A DNA stretch of 64,000 nucleotides from Oryzobacter faecalis. Lineage in GTDB: Bacteria; Actinomycetota; Actinomycetes; Actinomycetales; Dermatophilaceae. Below, one piece after another: positions 8,909 to 17,168 of the stretch. The notes under the pieces were generated by a model. The model worked only from the letters and a program-made list of their open reading frames with translations. It did not search any database and was not told the origin of the DNA. Every line of letters begins with the position of its first letter. The first letter of the stretch is position 1. The stretch lies in assembly GCF_046764005.1 (NCBI RefSeq), contig NZ_JBKOFW010000003.1, positions 1 through 64,000 on the forward strand, given 5' to 3'. Position numbers and translations under genes: made by a program.

Positions 8909-8935
8909 CCTGTGACGAACCTGTGGGTCCTGTGA
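8909..8935. promoter_or_regulatory. CCTGTG direct repeats between regulator and divergent gene
   Basis: CCTGTGA at 8909, CCTGTGG at 8920 and CCTGTGA at 8929 are spaced 11 and 9 bp, close to one helical turn, as in tandem OmpR-family sites. They lie in the shared upstream region of the response regulator and the Gly-rich protein gene, so they could control both. Inference only. Confidence 0.4.
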
Positions 8936-9029
8936 GTCGAGTGTGCCAGTGCGCTGAGGGTGGTGCCACAGGAGGGGCACAGGCCGCGAGCCGAGTCTCG
9001 GGAGACGCACCACGAGACCGGAGGACATC

Positions 9030-9449
9030 ATGAGCCCGCACCACCCCACCCAGCCCGTCCCGCCGCCGCCGGAGTCCGGCGACCCCGTCGAGCCCGCCAC
9101 GGCCGGTCCCGGCACGGCTCCCGCCGTGAGGCCGCCGCGCTGGTCGGGCCGGAAGACCGCCGTCGCGGCGGCCCTGGCCGTCGGCCTCGGGGTCGGTGCG
9201 GCGGCGGGTGCCGGGACGGCCGTCGCCCTCGGCGGTGGGGACGGAGGACGCGGCGACACGAGCCGGTTCGGGCCCGACGGTCCTGGCGGCCAGGGGTTCC
9301 AGGGGGGCCCCGGCGGCCGGCCGCCGGGCGGCGGGCAGGTACCCGGCGGTCGGGGCGACCGCGACGGCGAGGGCTCGACGAACCAGGACCCGGGCCTTCC
9401 CGGCGCGGGCCCGACGGACCCCGCGGACGGCACCTCGACGACGACCTGA
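9030..9449 (+). CDS. Small Gly/Pro-rich single-pass membrane protein
   Basis: 139 residues. A Pro-rich N-terminus, one hydrophobic helix at about 46-68 (VAAALAVGLGVGAAAGAG), then an exported low-complexity tail rich in Gly, Pro and Asp. GGAGG precedes the ATG. It is divergent from the response regulator/kinase pair and shares its upstream repeats, so it is a plausible regulated target. No domain is recognised. Confidence 0.7.
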   Translation: MSPHHPTQPVPPPPESGDPVEPATAGPGTAPAVRPPRWSGRKTAVAAALAVGLGVGAAAGAGTAVALGGGDGGRGDTSRFGPDGPGGQGFQGGPGGRPPGGGQVPGGRGDRDGEGSTNQDPGLPGAGPTDPADGTSTTT

Positions 9450-9498
9450 CCTCGCCACCCGCCGACCCGGGCCCTCGCCATCGGCCCTGCCCGGCCGC

Positions 9499-9504
9499 CA
9501 CACT
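9499..9504 (+). promoter_or_regulatory. Possible leaderless -10 element
   Basis: CACACT lies 6 nt before the ATG at 9511 with no Shine-Dalgarno sequence, matching the arrangement at 1510. Confidence 0.3.
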
Positions 9505-9510
9505 GGCCGC

Positions 9511-10350
9511 ATGACCGACACCCCGGCGAGCCGCCCGGCCGGGTTCCGGCATGCCGAGATCGGGGTCGGCGGCGAGGAGCAGACGCGGGTGCTCGCCGGG
9601 ATGCTCGACCTCCAGGCCCGCCAGCCCGCCGTCGTGCGGCTGCGCGAGTGGGCCCTGGCCCGCCTCGCCCCGGAGCCGGGTGAGACGGTCGTCGACGTCG
9701 GGTCCGGCGTCGGTGAGGTGGTCGTCCGGCTCGCGCGTGCCGTCGGCCCCACTGGTCGGGCGGTCGGGGTCGAGCCGAACCCGGCGCTGCGCGCCATCGC
9801 CGATGAGCGGGCGTCCGCCGAGGGTGCGGCATCCGCCACGTTCGTCGACGGGGTCGCGGGGGACCTGCCGTTCGACGACGGGTCGGTCGACGCCGTCACC
9901 TGCGAGCGCGTCCTGCAGCACCTCGACGACCCCGAGGGTGCCGTCCGCGAGATGGCCCGCGTCCTGCGACCCGGCGGCCGGGTCGTCCTCCTCGACTCGG
10001 ACTGGGCGACCTCGGTCATGCACCCGGGCGACCAGGACGTCGTCGCGCGCTACCAGGCCGCGACCTGGGCCGGGTTCGCCAACCCGTTCTCGGGCAGGCG
10101 GCTGCGCAGCCAGCTGCGCGCCGCCGGGTTCGACGTCGACCCCGACATCGGGTCAGCGGCCCTCGTCCTCCCCGACGAGGCGCTGCGCGGCGGGATGATC
10201 GGGGCCGGTGGGCCCGGCGCCGTGGCGTCCGGGGCGGTGACCCGGGACGAGCTCGACACGCTCCTCGCCGACATCTCCGCCGCGGTCGACTCGGGCGAGG
10301 CGTTCGTCTCGGTGACGATGTTCGCCGCCGTGGGCCGCAAGCCGGCCTGA
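9511..10350 (+). CDS. Class I SAM-dependent methyltransferase
   Basis: 279 residues. Motif I VVDVGSGVGEVV at about 63-74, an acidic residue in GVEPN after beta-2, a DLPFDDGSVDAVTCERVLQHL segment (motif IV/post-IV) and VLRPGGRVVLLD. This is the UbiE/Methyltransf_11 class. The substrate is not evident and no biosynthetic neighbour points to one. The gene stands alone between a Gly-rich membrane protein and the convergent pckG. Confidence 0.85.
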   Translation: MTDTPASRPAGFRHAEIGVGGEEQTRVLAGMLDLQARQPAVVRLREWALARLAPEPGETVVDVGSGVGEVVVRLARAVGPTGRAVGVEPNPALRAIADERASAEGAASATFVDGVAGDLPFDDGSVDAVTCERVLQHLDDPEGAVREMARVLRPGGRVVLLDSDWATSVMHPGDQDVVARYQAATWAGFANPFSGRRLRSQLRAAGFDVDPDIGSAALVLPDEALRGGMIGAGGPGAVASGAVTRDELDTLLADISAAVDSGEAFVSVTMFAAVGRKPA

Positions 10351-10385
10351 GCACCCGACCACGAGCCGGCCCCGGACGCGAGGAA

Positions 10386-10412
10386 CCCCGCGGAGCGCGA
10401 GGCTCCGCGGGG
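10386..10412. terminator. Terminator hairpin between methyltransferase and pckG
   Basis: A perfect 11-bp stem CCCCGCGGAGC/GCTCCGCGGGG with a 5-nt loop, nested in an outer CCGGCCCC/GGGGCCGG pairing. It is placed between convergent stops, so it can serve both genes. Confidence 0.75.
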
Positions 10413-10434
10413 CTCCCGCGCCGAGGGGCCGGCC

Positions 10435-12252
10435 TCAGGCGTTCTCGAGGCGCGCCCTGAGCGTGTCGAGCTCGTCGGCGAGCGGGGTCGGGAGCCTGTC
10501 GCCGATCTTGGCGAACCACTCCTCGATGAGCGGGAGCTCGGCGCGCCACTCGTCGGCGTCGACGGCCAGGGCCGCCTCGAGCTCCTCACGGGTCAGGTCG
10601 AGGCCCTCGGTGTCGAGCGACTCCGGGGTCGGCACGTGGCCGATCGGCGTCTCGACTGCGGCCGCCGTGCCCTCGATGCGCTCGATGGCCCACTTGAGGA
10701 CGCGGCTGTTCTCGCCGAAGCCCGGCCAGAGGAAGCCACCGTCCTCGTCGCGACGGAACCAGTTGACGTAGAAGATCTTCGGCAGCTTGGCGGCGTCGGC
10801 GTCCTTGCCGAGCTCGATCCAGTGGTTGAAGTAGTCGGCAACGTTGTAGCCGATGAAGGGGAGCATCGCCATCGGGTCGCGACGGACGACGCCGACGGCA
10901 CCGGTGGCCGCCGCGGTGGTCTCCGAGGAGAGCGTGGCGCCCATGAAGGTGCCGTGCGTCCAGTCGCGCGACTCCGTGACGAGGGGGATCGTCGTCTTGC
11001 GGCGTCCTCCGAAGAAGATCGCCGAGATCGGCACGCCGTTGGGGTCGTCGTACTCGTCGGCGAGGATCGGGCACTGCGAGATCGGCGTGCAGTAGCGGCT
11101 GTTCGGGTGGCTGGAGACCTCGTCGCTGTCGGGGGTCCAGGGCTCGCCCTTCCACGAGGTCGCGTGTGCCGGAACGTTCTCCAGGCCCTCCCACCACACG
11201 TCGCCGTCCTCGGTGAGGGCCACGTTGGTGAAGATGGAGTTGCCCTGCTCGATGGTGCGGATGGCGTTGGGGTTGGTCTTCTCGTTCGTGCCGGGGGCGA
11301 CGCCGAAGAAGCCGAACTCGGGGTTGACCGCGTAGAGGCGGCCGTCCTCGCCGAACCGCATCCAGGCGATGTCGTCGCCGAGGGTCTCGACCTTCCAGCC
11401 CGGCACGGTGGGCTGGAGCATCGCGAGGTTGGTCTTGCCGCAGGCGCTGGGGAAGGCGGCGGCGATGTAGTGGACCTGCTGCTGCGGCGAGGTGAGCTTG
11501 AGGATGAGCATGTGCTCGGCGAGCCAGCCCTGCTCGTGCGCCATGGCCGAGGCGATGCGCAGCGCGTAGCACTTCTTGCCGAGGAGGGCGTTGCCGCCGT
11601 AGCCGGAGCCGTACGACCAGATCTCACGGGTCTCCGGGAAGTGCGAGATGTACTTGGTCTGCGAGCACGGCCACGCGACGTCCTCGGCACCGTCGGCCAG
11701 CGGCATCCCGACACTGTGGAGGCACTTGACGAAGTCGGCGTCGCGGTCCTCGATGGCGCGCAGCACCTCAGTGCCGACGCGGGCCATGACGTGCATCGAG
11801 ACGACGACGTAGGCGCTGTCGGTGACCTCGACGCCGAACATCGGGGCGTCGCTGTCGAGGTGGCCCATGACGAACGGGATGACGTACATGGTGCGGCCGG
11901 CCATCGAGCCCTCGTAGAGCCCGGTCATGATCCCCTTCATCTCGTCCGGGGCCATCCAGTTGTTCGTGACCCCCGAGTCGGCCTCGTCGACCGAGCAGAT
12001 GAACGTCTGGTCCTCGACCCGGGCGACGTCGCTGGGGTCGCTCGCCGCGTGGAAGGAGTTGGGCTTCTTGCTGTCGTCGAGGCGGGTGAAGGTGCCGGTG
12101 CGGACGAGCTCGGCGGTGAGGGTGTCCCACTCCTCGCTCGAGCCGTCGCACCACACGACGCGGTCGGGGGTGGTGCGGGCGGCGATCTCGTCGACCCAGG
12201 CCTGCAGGCCCTCGTGACTCGTTCCCGTCGTTCGCTCTGCCTGCGTCGTCAT
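10435..12252 (-). CDS. pckG: Phosphoenolpyruvate carboxykinase (GTP)
   Basis: 605 residues, the normal length of GTP-dependent PEPCK. It converts oxaloacetate and GTP to PEP, GDP and CO2 in gluconeogenesis and anaplerotic balancing in the cytosol. Visible features are the kinase-1a P-loop FPSACGKTNLAM, GEPWTPDSDE, a YFNHWIELG segment and FYVNWFRRDEDG near the C-terminus. The ATG at 12252 has GGAAGGA 8 nt upstream. The upstream region carries two palindromes that may act in carbon-source control. It is monocistronic, ending at a strong hairpin. Confidence 0.97.
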   Translation of the reverse strand: MTTQAERTTGTSHEGLQAWVDEIAARTTPDRVVWCDGSSEEWDTLTAELVRTGTFTRLDDSKKPNSFHAASDPSDVARVEDQTFICSVDEADSGVTNNWMAPDEMKGIMTGLYEGSMAGRTMYVIPFVMGHLDSDAPMFGVEVTDSAYVVVSMHVMARVGTEVLRAIEDRDADFVKCLHSVGMPLADGAEDVAWPCSQTKYISHFPETREIWSYGSGYGGNALLGKKCYALRIASAMAHEQGWLAEHMLILKLTSPQQQVHYIAAAFPSACGKTNLAMLQPTVPGWKVETLGDDIAWMRFGEDGRLYAVNPEFGFFGVAPGTNEKTNPNAIRTIEQGNSIFTNVALTEDGDVWWEGLENVPAHATSWKGEPWTPDSDEVSSHPNSRYCTPISQCPILADEYDDPNGVPISAIFFGGRRKTTIPLVTESRDWTHGTFMGATLSSETTAAATGAVGVVRRDPMAMLPFIGYNVADYFNHWIELGKDADAAKLPKIFYVNWFRRDEDGGFLWPGFGENSRVLKWAIERIEGTAAAVETPIGHVPTPESLDTEGLDLTREELEAALAVDADEWRAELPLIEEWFAKIGDRLPTPLADELDTLRARLENA

Positions 12253-12366
12253 GGTCGATCCTTCCGCCGGTCCGGCTCTTCTGGTCGGCCACCACCCTCG
12301 ACGCTGGCGCCCGGGCCCGCCTCGTGAGCGGTGGCTCGGCGCCCGCCGCTGGGAGCCTGAAATCAC

Positions 12367-12382
12367 GGTAGGCCCGCCTACC
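12367..12382. promoter_or_regulatory. Palindrome upstream of pckG
   Basis: GGTAGGC-CC-GCCTACC, perfect 7-bp arms, 115-130 bp upstream of the pckG start. It could be an operator or an RNA hairpin in the leader. Confidence 0.35.
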
Positions 12383-12416
12383 GGGGGGTAGCCACCGTGG
12401 AAGCGTTTGCACCTTA

Positions 12417-12428
12417 TGAGGCTCCTCA
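12417..12428. promoter_or_regulatory. Second palindrome upstream of pckG
   Basis: TGAGG-CT-CCTCA lies about 165 bp upstream of the pckG start, in the AT-richer patch likely to include the promoter. The repressor or activator is unknown. Confidence 0.3.
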
Positions 12429-12567
12429 CAGACTGGCGAGGGTGCTGAAAACTCTTGCAACGGGCCTGAAAAGGCAGGTCACGGGATCGTGGGTCCTTGC
12501 AGGGGACATCGGGGGGAGCCGGGGGTGATGCGCTCACGGCGGGGCCGTCGGGGCCGGTCGGGGCGGA

Positions 12568-12598
12568 TTTCACGACCGGTCGGGGGCTCCGGTAGTCT
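12568..12598 (+). promoter_or_regulatory. Probable promoter of tRNA-Arg
   Basis: TTCACG (12569-12574) and TAGTCT (12593-12598) are separated by 18 bp and end 27 bp before the tRNA 5' end, as expected for a housekeeping sigma promoter of a tRNA. Confidence 0.45.
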
Positions 12599-12625
12599 GC
12601 TCTCTCGTTGCACCGAGCGCGACGG

Positions 12626-12698
12626 GCGCCCGTAGCTCAACGGATAGAGCATCTGACTACGGATCAGAAGGTTAGGGGTTCGAATCCCTTCGGGCGCG
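12626..12698 (+). tRNA. tRNA-Arg(ACG)
   Basis: A 73-nt gene. Acceptor stem GCGCCCG/CGGGCGC, anticodon stem TCTGA/TCAGA closing the loop CTACGGA with anticodon ACG, and T-arm GGGGTTCGAATCCC. The ACG anticodon is normally deaminated to ICG and reads CGN arginine codons. The CCA end is not fully encoded. Confidence 0.96.
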
Positions 12699-12721
12699 CA
12701 CTGTGTTGAGACAGTAGGACA

Positions 12722-12752
12722 GGCCCCGGCCAGCGGAGACGCTGCCGGGGCC
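12722..12752 (+). terminator. Terminator after tRNA-Arg
   Basis: GGCCCCGGC-c-AGCG pairs with CGCTGCCGGGGCC around a GAGA tetraloop, 23 nt after the tRNA, followed by TTGCTCTCTC. Confidence 0.8.
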
Positions 12753-12889
12753 TTGCTCTCTCGACGAGGTCGCCGACCGGCTGCCCTGGACCGGGCGCAG
12801 CGTCGAGCGGCCACGGCTGCCCCGGTCGACCGGGCGGGCTCGGACGACCGCAACCGTCCGAGGTCGGGACGCGGAGCCCGAGCGAAGCC

Positions 12890-13936
12890 TCACGCGGCGG
12901 GCGGCGCCGGCGGATAGTGGTGCGCGAAGGCCTCGACGTCCGACGGTGGGGACCCCAGGTACACCACGATGCGGCAACCGGGGTCGCCCACGGCGATGCG
13001 CTCCTCGAGCAGGACCGAGGCGCCGTCAGGATGGTTCGCGGCGGCGATTCCGCCGAACACACTCGACGTCATCCTGCACAGGGCTGGAGCTCTGAGGACC
13101 ACCTCGCCGAACGGGCACGCGGTGTTCTCCAGGACGATTCGGTCCGGTGTGGCCTCACGGACGCTGAACCCGCCGTCAATCGCGTGCTTCAGCCTTACGA
13201 AACAGCGACCGAGCTCCTCGGGGGAGAGGCGGCCGACCACCTCCTCGGCGAGGCGGAACTCGAGCTCCATCTGCCCGCCGACGTCGGTCCCCACCTGCGC
13301 CACCGCTGCCTCGGCTGCAGCGGGTCCGTGGTCGTACTCGACGGCCTGCGCGAGCTGGACGACCAGCGCGCGGAGAAAGGACTCCTTGCCGAACCCACCG
13401 TGGTCCTGTGCCTCGTCGAGTGCCGGGAGAGCCTCGTGATGCCGTCGTGGCGGGGCGAGCTGCGTCGTGGGGCGGCGTGGCACGGCAAGACGGACGGAGA
13501 CGACCATCCCGGCGGCGCGCTTGGCGGCCACGACCTCCTCTGCGAGGGACTCCATGATGAGGAGCCCGCGCCCGGACTCGGCCAGCGGCTCCGCATCGGG
13601 AGTCGGCCTGTCCGGCTCCCCGGGTGCGTGTCCCTCGAGCGGCTCGACTCTCGTGTCGGGGACGGCCCCGGACGACCGAGATGGCTCGAGCAGTGCCGAG
13701 TCGAAGCCTTCGCCGAGGTCGAACACCTGGAGGACGGGGTGGTTCGAGCTCCACAGGAGCGAGACCCAGACCGGGCCGCCGGTGTGGCGTATGGCGTTGC
13801 CGACGGCTTCAGCCACCACGAGCTCTGCGTCCCAGACCGCCTCCTCGTTGCCCGCGGCCGCATGCCGGCTGAGGTAGGCGACGACTTCGTGGCGAAGGTC
13901 GGCGACGTGGTCGACACGGCCGAGGTACCAGTCCAT
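12890..13936 (-). CDS. RsbW-like ATPase fused to a probable methanogen output domain (MetOD1)
   Basis: 348 residues. Residues 1-160 form a HATPase_c_2 anti-sigma/kinase fold: VVAEAVGNAIRHTG is the N-box, FDLGEGFD the G1-like motif and ESGRGLLIMESLA the G2 region. Residues 190-348 resemble the MetOD1 sensor/output domain, with NTACPFGEVV and APALCRM supplying paired cysteines that could hold a metal or cofactor. This would be a switch kinase in partner-switching control. The ATG at 13936 has CATAGT 7 nt upstream, so the mRNA may be leaderless; an in-frame GTG at 13984 is the alternative. The domain name is from memory of sequence style. Confidence 0.7.
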   Translation of the reverse strand: MDWYLGRVDHVADLRHEVVAYLSRHAAAGNEEAVWDAELVVAEAVGNAIRHTGGPVWVSLLWSSNHPVLQVFDLGEGFDSALLEPSRSSGAVPDTRVEPLEGHAPGEPDRPTPDAEPLAESGRGLLIMESLAEEVVAAKRAAGMVVSVRLAVPRRPTTQLAPPRRHHEALPALDEAQDHGGFGKESFLRALVVQLAQAVEYDHGPAAAEAAVAQVGTDVGGQMELEFRLAEEVVGRLSPEELGRCFVRLKHAIDGGFSVREATPDRIVLENTACPFGEVVLRAPALCRMTSSVFGGIAAANHPDGASVLLEERIAVGDPGCRIVVYLGSPPSDVEAFAHHYPPAPPAA

Positions 13937-13943
13937 GCGGCTC

Positions 13944-13949
13944 ACTATG
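13944..13949 (-). promoter_or_regulatory. Possible leaderless -10 element for the RsbW-like gene
   Basis: On the minus strand CATAGT lies 7 nt before the ATG at 13936, with no Shine-Dalgarno sequence between. This favours that start over the upstream GTG. Confidence 0.4.
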
Positions 13950-14207
13950 CGCCCTGGCGAGCCGAACAGGTGGCTCACGACCACCCGGGCATCGTTTGGT
14001 GGATGCGCTGCCGACAGGCTGGGGAGCTCGATGATCGTGGATTTCCCGCCGGACAGTTGCCGCGGGGCTTCTGGGCCGGGGCGGGTGAGTCCGTGGGCGT
14101 GGCCTCACGGAGGTGCGTGAGGTGGCCATCGCTGTGTCGAAGGTCTGGAACGGTGCCGCCGTCAGGACCGAACCGCGAGGCCGAGCGTTGTAGCGTGGCG
14201 GCCGGCG

Positions 14208-14267
14208 GGTGACCACCCCTCCAGAGGCCTGGCTGTTCAAGTCTCGCGGTGCGTAGGAGTGGTCACC
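14208..14267. repeat. Inverted repeat GGTGACCAC / GTGGTCACC
   Basis: Perfect 9-bp arms, 12 of 13 bp when extended (14208-14220 and 14255-14267), separated by a 34-42 nt spacer. Each arm is itself nearly symmetric (GGTnACC). It could be a pair of operator half-sites or a terminator for the minus-strand ANTAR gene. Confidence 0.5.
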
Positions 14268-14321
14268 CTGCCCCCCATGTGCCCGCTACGGACGGGCCGA
14301 AACACCGTGCGCCGCTGGGTT

Positions 14322-15107
14322 TCAGATGGTGGGGGCTCCTCTGCGCTGACGCCGCGAGGGAACCTCTCCGGTGTCAGCCACCCAGCGAGCGATGTCGACG
14401 AGCTTGCGGTTGCTGTCCTGACTGGCCACGCGCAGCAAGGCGAAGGCCTCCTCCTGTGTGATGCGTAGGCGGCTGATGATGACCCCGATCGCCACACCGA
14501 TGTCGCGGTTGCTCCCCAGGGCGATGAGAAGGTTGTCAGCGCGGTCGTTCGCCAGGTGCGCCGAGACGAGCAGAGAGCACTGGGTCGCCAAGACGAGCCC
14601 GCGCGCGACGTCGTCGTCGTCGAAGGCGTGCGGGCTGCGAGAGTAGAGGTTCAGGGCGGCATCGGCGTTCTCGTCCCCGAGGAGCGTGAGCTGGTAGGCA
14701 GCGACACTGCTGATGCCCAACCGGGCCTCGACCTCCTGACCGTACTCCGTCCACCGCGCGTCCCCCGCGACGTCGCCGGTCACGTACACGTGGTCGTCGG
14801 TCGCGGCCGCCAGGCAGGGGCCTTCGCCCAAGCGGTACTGGAGGTGGTCGGCCTCGAGGGCATCGGCGTGCGAGGACGCCACGGTGCGGGGGCGCCCCGC
14901 TCGTCGAACCAGGGTGACACTCGCCATGTCGGCAGCCTCGATCACGTCAGAGGCGTGGCGTACGAGCGTCTCGAGCACCTCGAGCGCGTGGCCCTCGGCG
15001 ATGTCACGCCGGGTGCCGCCGACGAGGTGGGTCACGAGTCCCATCAAGGTGTCGAGCGGGCTGGCGTCGTCGTCTGCCGCGCCCTGAGAAGGAACCAGCT
15101 CGGTCAT
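14322..15107 (-). CDS. GAF and ANTAR domain transcription antitermination regulator
   Basis: 261 residues. GAF sensor at about 25-175 (LGEGPCLAAATDD, then AYQLTLLGDENADAALNLYS), ANTAR RNA-binding domain at about 185-245 (IGVAIGVIISRLRITQEEAFALLRVASQDSN in two helices). ANTAR proteins bind paired hairpins in nascent RNA and prevent termination. This GAF-ANTAR layout is frequent in actinobacteria. The last residues are basic. The target is unknown. It is the upstream neighbour of the RsbW-like gene on the same strand but separated by 385 bp, so a shared operon is uncertain. Confidence 0.88.
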   Translation of the reverse strand: MTELVPSQGAADDDASPLDTLMGLVTHLVGGTRRDIAEGHALEVLETLVRHASDVIEAADMASVTLVRRAGRPRTVASSHADALEADHLQYRLGEGPCLAAATDDHVYVTGDVAGDARWTEYGQEVEARLGISSVAAYQLTLLGDENADAALNLYSRSPHAFDDDDVARGLVLATQCSLLVSAHLANDRADNLLIALGSNRDIGVAIGVIISRLRITQEEAFALLRVASQDSNRKLVDIARWVADTGEVPSRRQRRGAPTI

Positions 15108-15287
15108 CGCTCCATTGTTGCAAGGAGCCACGATGACGGGCCGCGAAGGCAGCGCATGGCGAGGTCGGTCGTGGCGGCCGCTCACTTGGCGGCCGCCCGT
15201 CCGGGCACGACGGGCACCGGTGGGCTCGAGAGGAGCTCGCGCCCGGCTCGCCGGCGTGCGGTGCCGCGGACGGGGTAGGGAGTGCTC

Positions 15288-16055
15288 ATGGCGGCCTCGA
15301 CGCTCACTGAACTGGTCCTGGTGCGGCACGGCGAGAGCGTGGGCAACCTCGCGGCCTCGGCGGCGAGCGCGAAGGGGCTCGCTCGCCTCGACCTGTCCTA
15401 CCGCGACCCCGACACCCCGCTGTCGGAGAACGGCGCGTCGCAGGCGGCCGCGCTGGGCCGTCACCTGTCGGGGCTGCCGGAGCGCGAGCGCCCGGACGTC
15501 GTCCTGTCCTCTCCGTACGTGCGGGCGACGAGCACGGTGGAGCACGCCCTGGCGGCGTTCGCGGGCACGGTCCGCACGCTGTCGGACGAGCGGCTGCGCG
15601 AGCGCGACCTCGGCCTCTTCGACGGGATGACCGGTCGCGGCATCACGGAGGAGTACCCCGAGGAGGCCGAGCGGCGGGCGGCGATGGGCAAGTTCTACTA
15701 CCGGCCCCCGGGCGGCGAGAGCTGGACCGACGTGGTGCTGAGGGTCCGCAGCCTCCTGGGGGACGTCCGGCGGGAGCACGCCGACGCCCGGGTCTGGGTC
15801 TTCAGCCACCAAGCGGTCATCATGGCCTTCCGCTACGTCCTGGAGTCGCTGTCCGAGAAGGAGCTCCTCGCCGCCGACGCCGACACCCCCCTCGCCAACT
15901 GCTCCCTGACGACCTACCGGCCCGGCGCGGACGGCCACCTCGAGCTCGTCGCGTACGGGCAGGTCGACCACGTCGAGTCCTCGGCCGCCCGGACGACCCA
16001 CGAGGAGCCGCTCGCCCCCAGCGACCCGGCCGGACAGGAGCAGGGCCGTGGATGA
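15288..16055 (+). CDS. Histidine phosphatase family protein
   Basis: 255 residues. Phosphoglycerate-mutase-like fold with LVLVRHGES (catalytic His in RHG near residue 14), SSPYVRATST, an acid in RERDLGLFDG and the second His in VFSHQAVIM. It acts on small phosphoesters; the exact substrate is not predictable. Start: ATG at 15288, 8 nt after AGGGA; an in-frame GTG lies two codons earlier. The 3' end overlaps the next gene by 8 bp. Confidence 0.88.
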   Translation: MAASTLTELVLVRHGESVGNLAASAASAKGLARLDLSYRDPDTPLSENGASQAAALGRHLSGLPERERPDVVLSSPYVRATSTVEHALAAFAGTVRTLSDERLRERDLGLFDGMTGRGITEEYPEEAERRAAMGKFYYRPPGGESWTDVVLRVRSLLGDVRREHADARVWVFSHQAVIMAFRYVLESLSEKELLAADADTPLANCSLTTYRPGADGHLELVAYGQVDHVESSAARTTHEEPLAPSDPAGQEQGRG

Positions 16056-16935
16056 CCGTCCGGACGGGGCGGATGTCCTGACCGCCGGCCTCATGCGGGG
16101 CTGGCCGCTGCCGGACCCGGGTGGCGACAAGAACGCGAAGGGGCGCCTCCTCGTCATCGGGGGCAGCGAGTCGACGCCCGGGGCGGTGCTCCTGGCGGCG
16201 GAGTCGGCCCTGCGTGCGGGCGCCGGCAAGGTCCAGGTCGCCACGACGGCGGCCACGGCGACACACCTCGGCGTGGCGCTGCCGGAGGCCCTGGTCGTCG
16301 GGCTGCCCGCCGTGACCGGGGGCATCGCGGCGTCCGCCGCTCCCCGCCTGCTGGACCTCTCCGCCGACGTCGACGCCGTCCTCGTCGGGCCGGGACTCAC
16401 CGACCCGGAGGCGGCCTGCGCGCTGCTCGAGGGCGTCGTCCCCCACCTCGACACCGCCCTCGTCGTGGACGCCCTCGGCACCGCGTTCCTCAGCGCACAC
16501 CCCGGCGGCCTGAGGCACCTCGCGCGACGGGCCCTGCTCACCCCGAACGCCACCGAGCTCGCCGAGCTGACCGGGCTGCCCGAGGACCGGGTGTGCCGTG
16601 ACGTCCTCCACGCGACCCGCACGGCGGCCCGGATGACCGGGGTGACGGTCCTCGGCGGCTCGGACGACTCCTTCGTCGTCGAGGCGTCGGGCCGGGCGTG
16701 GTGGTGCCGGCCGAGCCCGCCCGGCGCGGCGGTCGCCGGGTCGGGCGACGTCAAGGCCGGCATCGTCGCGGGCCTCGCCACCCGCGGGGCGCCGCCCGCA
16801 CAGGCCGCCGCATGGGGCGCCTTCCTCCACACGCGGGTCGCCGAGGTGCTCACGGCGTCGGTCGGACAGGTGGGGTTCCTCGCACGGGAGATGCCGCCGC
16901 TGGTCCCGCGGGTGCTGGCCGAGGTCCGTGCCTGA
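16048..16935 (+). CDS. nnrD: ADP-dependent NAD(P)H-hydrate dehydratase
   Basis: 295 residues, a carbohydrate-kinase-like (YjeF C-terminal) repair enzyme that dehydrates the S-form of damaged NADHX/NADPHX with ADP. Motifs: GRLLVIGGSESTPGAV near the start, VGPGLTD, LTPNATELAEL, and AVAGSGDVKAGIVAGL corresponding to the family GTGD-x-L-x-G site (here GSGDVKAG). GTG start with AGGAG upstream. The NnrE epimerase domain is not fused here as it is in many bacteria, so it must be elsewhere. Overlap with the phosphatase gene indicates co-translation. Confidence 0.85.
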   Translation: MDDRPDGADVLTAGLMRGWPLPDPGGDKNAKGRLLVIGGSESTPGAVLLAAESALRAGAGKVQVATTAATATHLGVALPEALVVGLPAVTGGIAASAAPRLLDLSADVDAVLVGPGLTDPEAACALLEGVVPHLDTALVVDALGTAFLSAHPGGLRHLARRALLTPNATELAELTGLPEDRVCRDVLHATRTAARMTGVTVLGGSDDSFVVEASGRAWWCRPSPPGAAVAGSGDVKAGIVAGLATRGAPPAQAAAWGAFLHTRVAEVLTASVGQVGFLAREMPPLVPRVLAEVRA

Positions 16936-17168
16936 GCCCCCCGGATGGCGGACGCCTTGGTGCCCGGTCCATGACGCGGCCGCCAGGGCCCCTGCGTTCC
17001 CGGCGAGCTGCGAGCCCCGCACGGCTGCGACCTGCGCGTCGCGGCCGGTCGCGTCACGACGGGCGGACGGGCGCGTCGTCAAGGGTGACGGGACACCAGA
17101 GGGTCACGCGCCCCACCCGTCGGGAGAACGCAACGACGACCGGACCACCGTCCGAAGAAGGAGCTCTC

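Larger units (their letters stand above)
12253..12625. other. Intergenic region between pckG and tRNA-Arg
   Basis: About 370 bp without a gene. It holds the pckG leader, two palindromes (annotated separately), a local AT-richer patch near 12400-12470 that probably contains the pckG promoter, and the tRNA-Arg promoter at its right end. Confidence 0.6.
13937..14321. other. Gene-free stretch with one inverted repeat
   Basis: About 385 bp between the ANTAR gene stop and the RsbW-like gene start. I find no convincing coding region. It contains a -10-like element at 13944-13949 and the inverted repeat at 14208-14267. Confidence 0.6.

Noticed and set aside
6561..8915. A 784-codon plus-strand open frame over the sensor kinase region
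   Set aside because: Antisense to a two-component pair with all catalytic residues; composition is non-protein-like.
16936..17168. A gene between nnrD and the secreted protein gene
   Set aside because: Open frames here are Arg-rich with no start signals; I see only the Shine-Dalgarno site of the secreted protein at its end.
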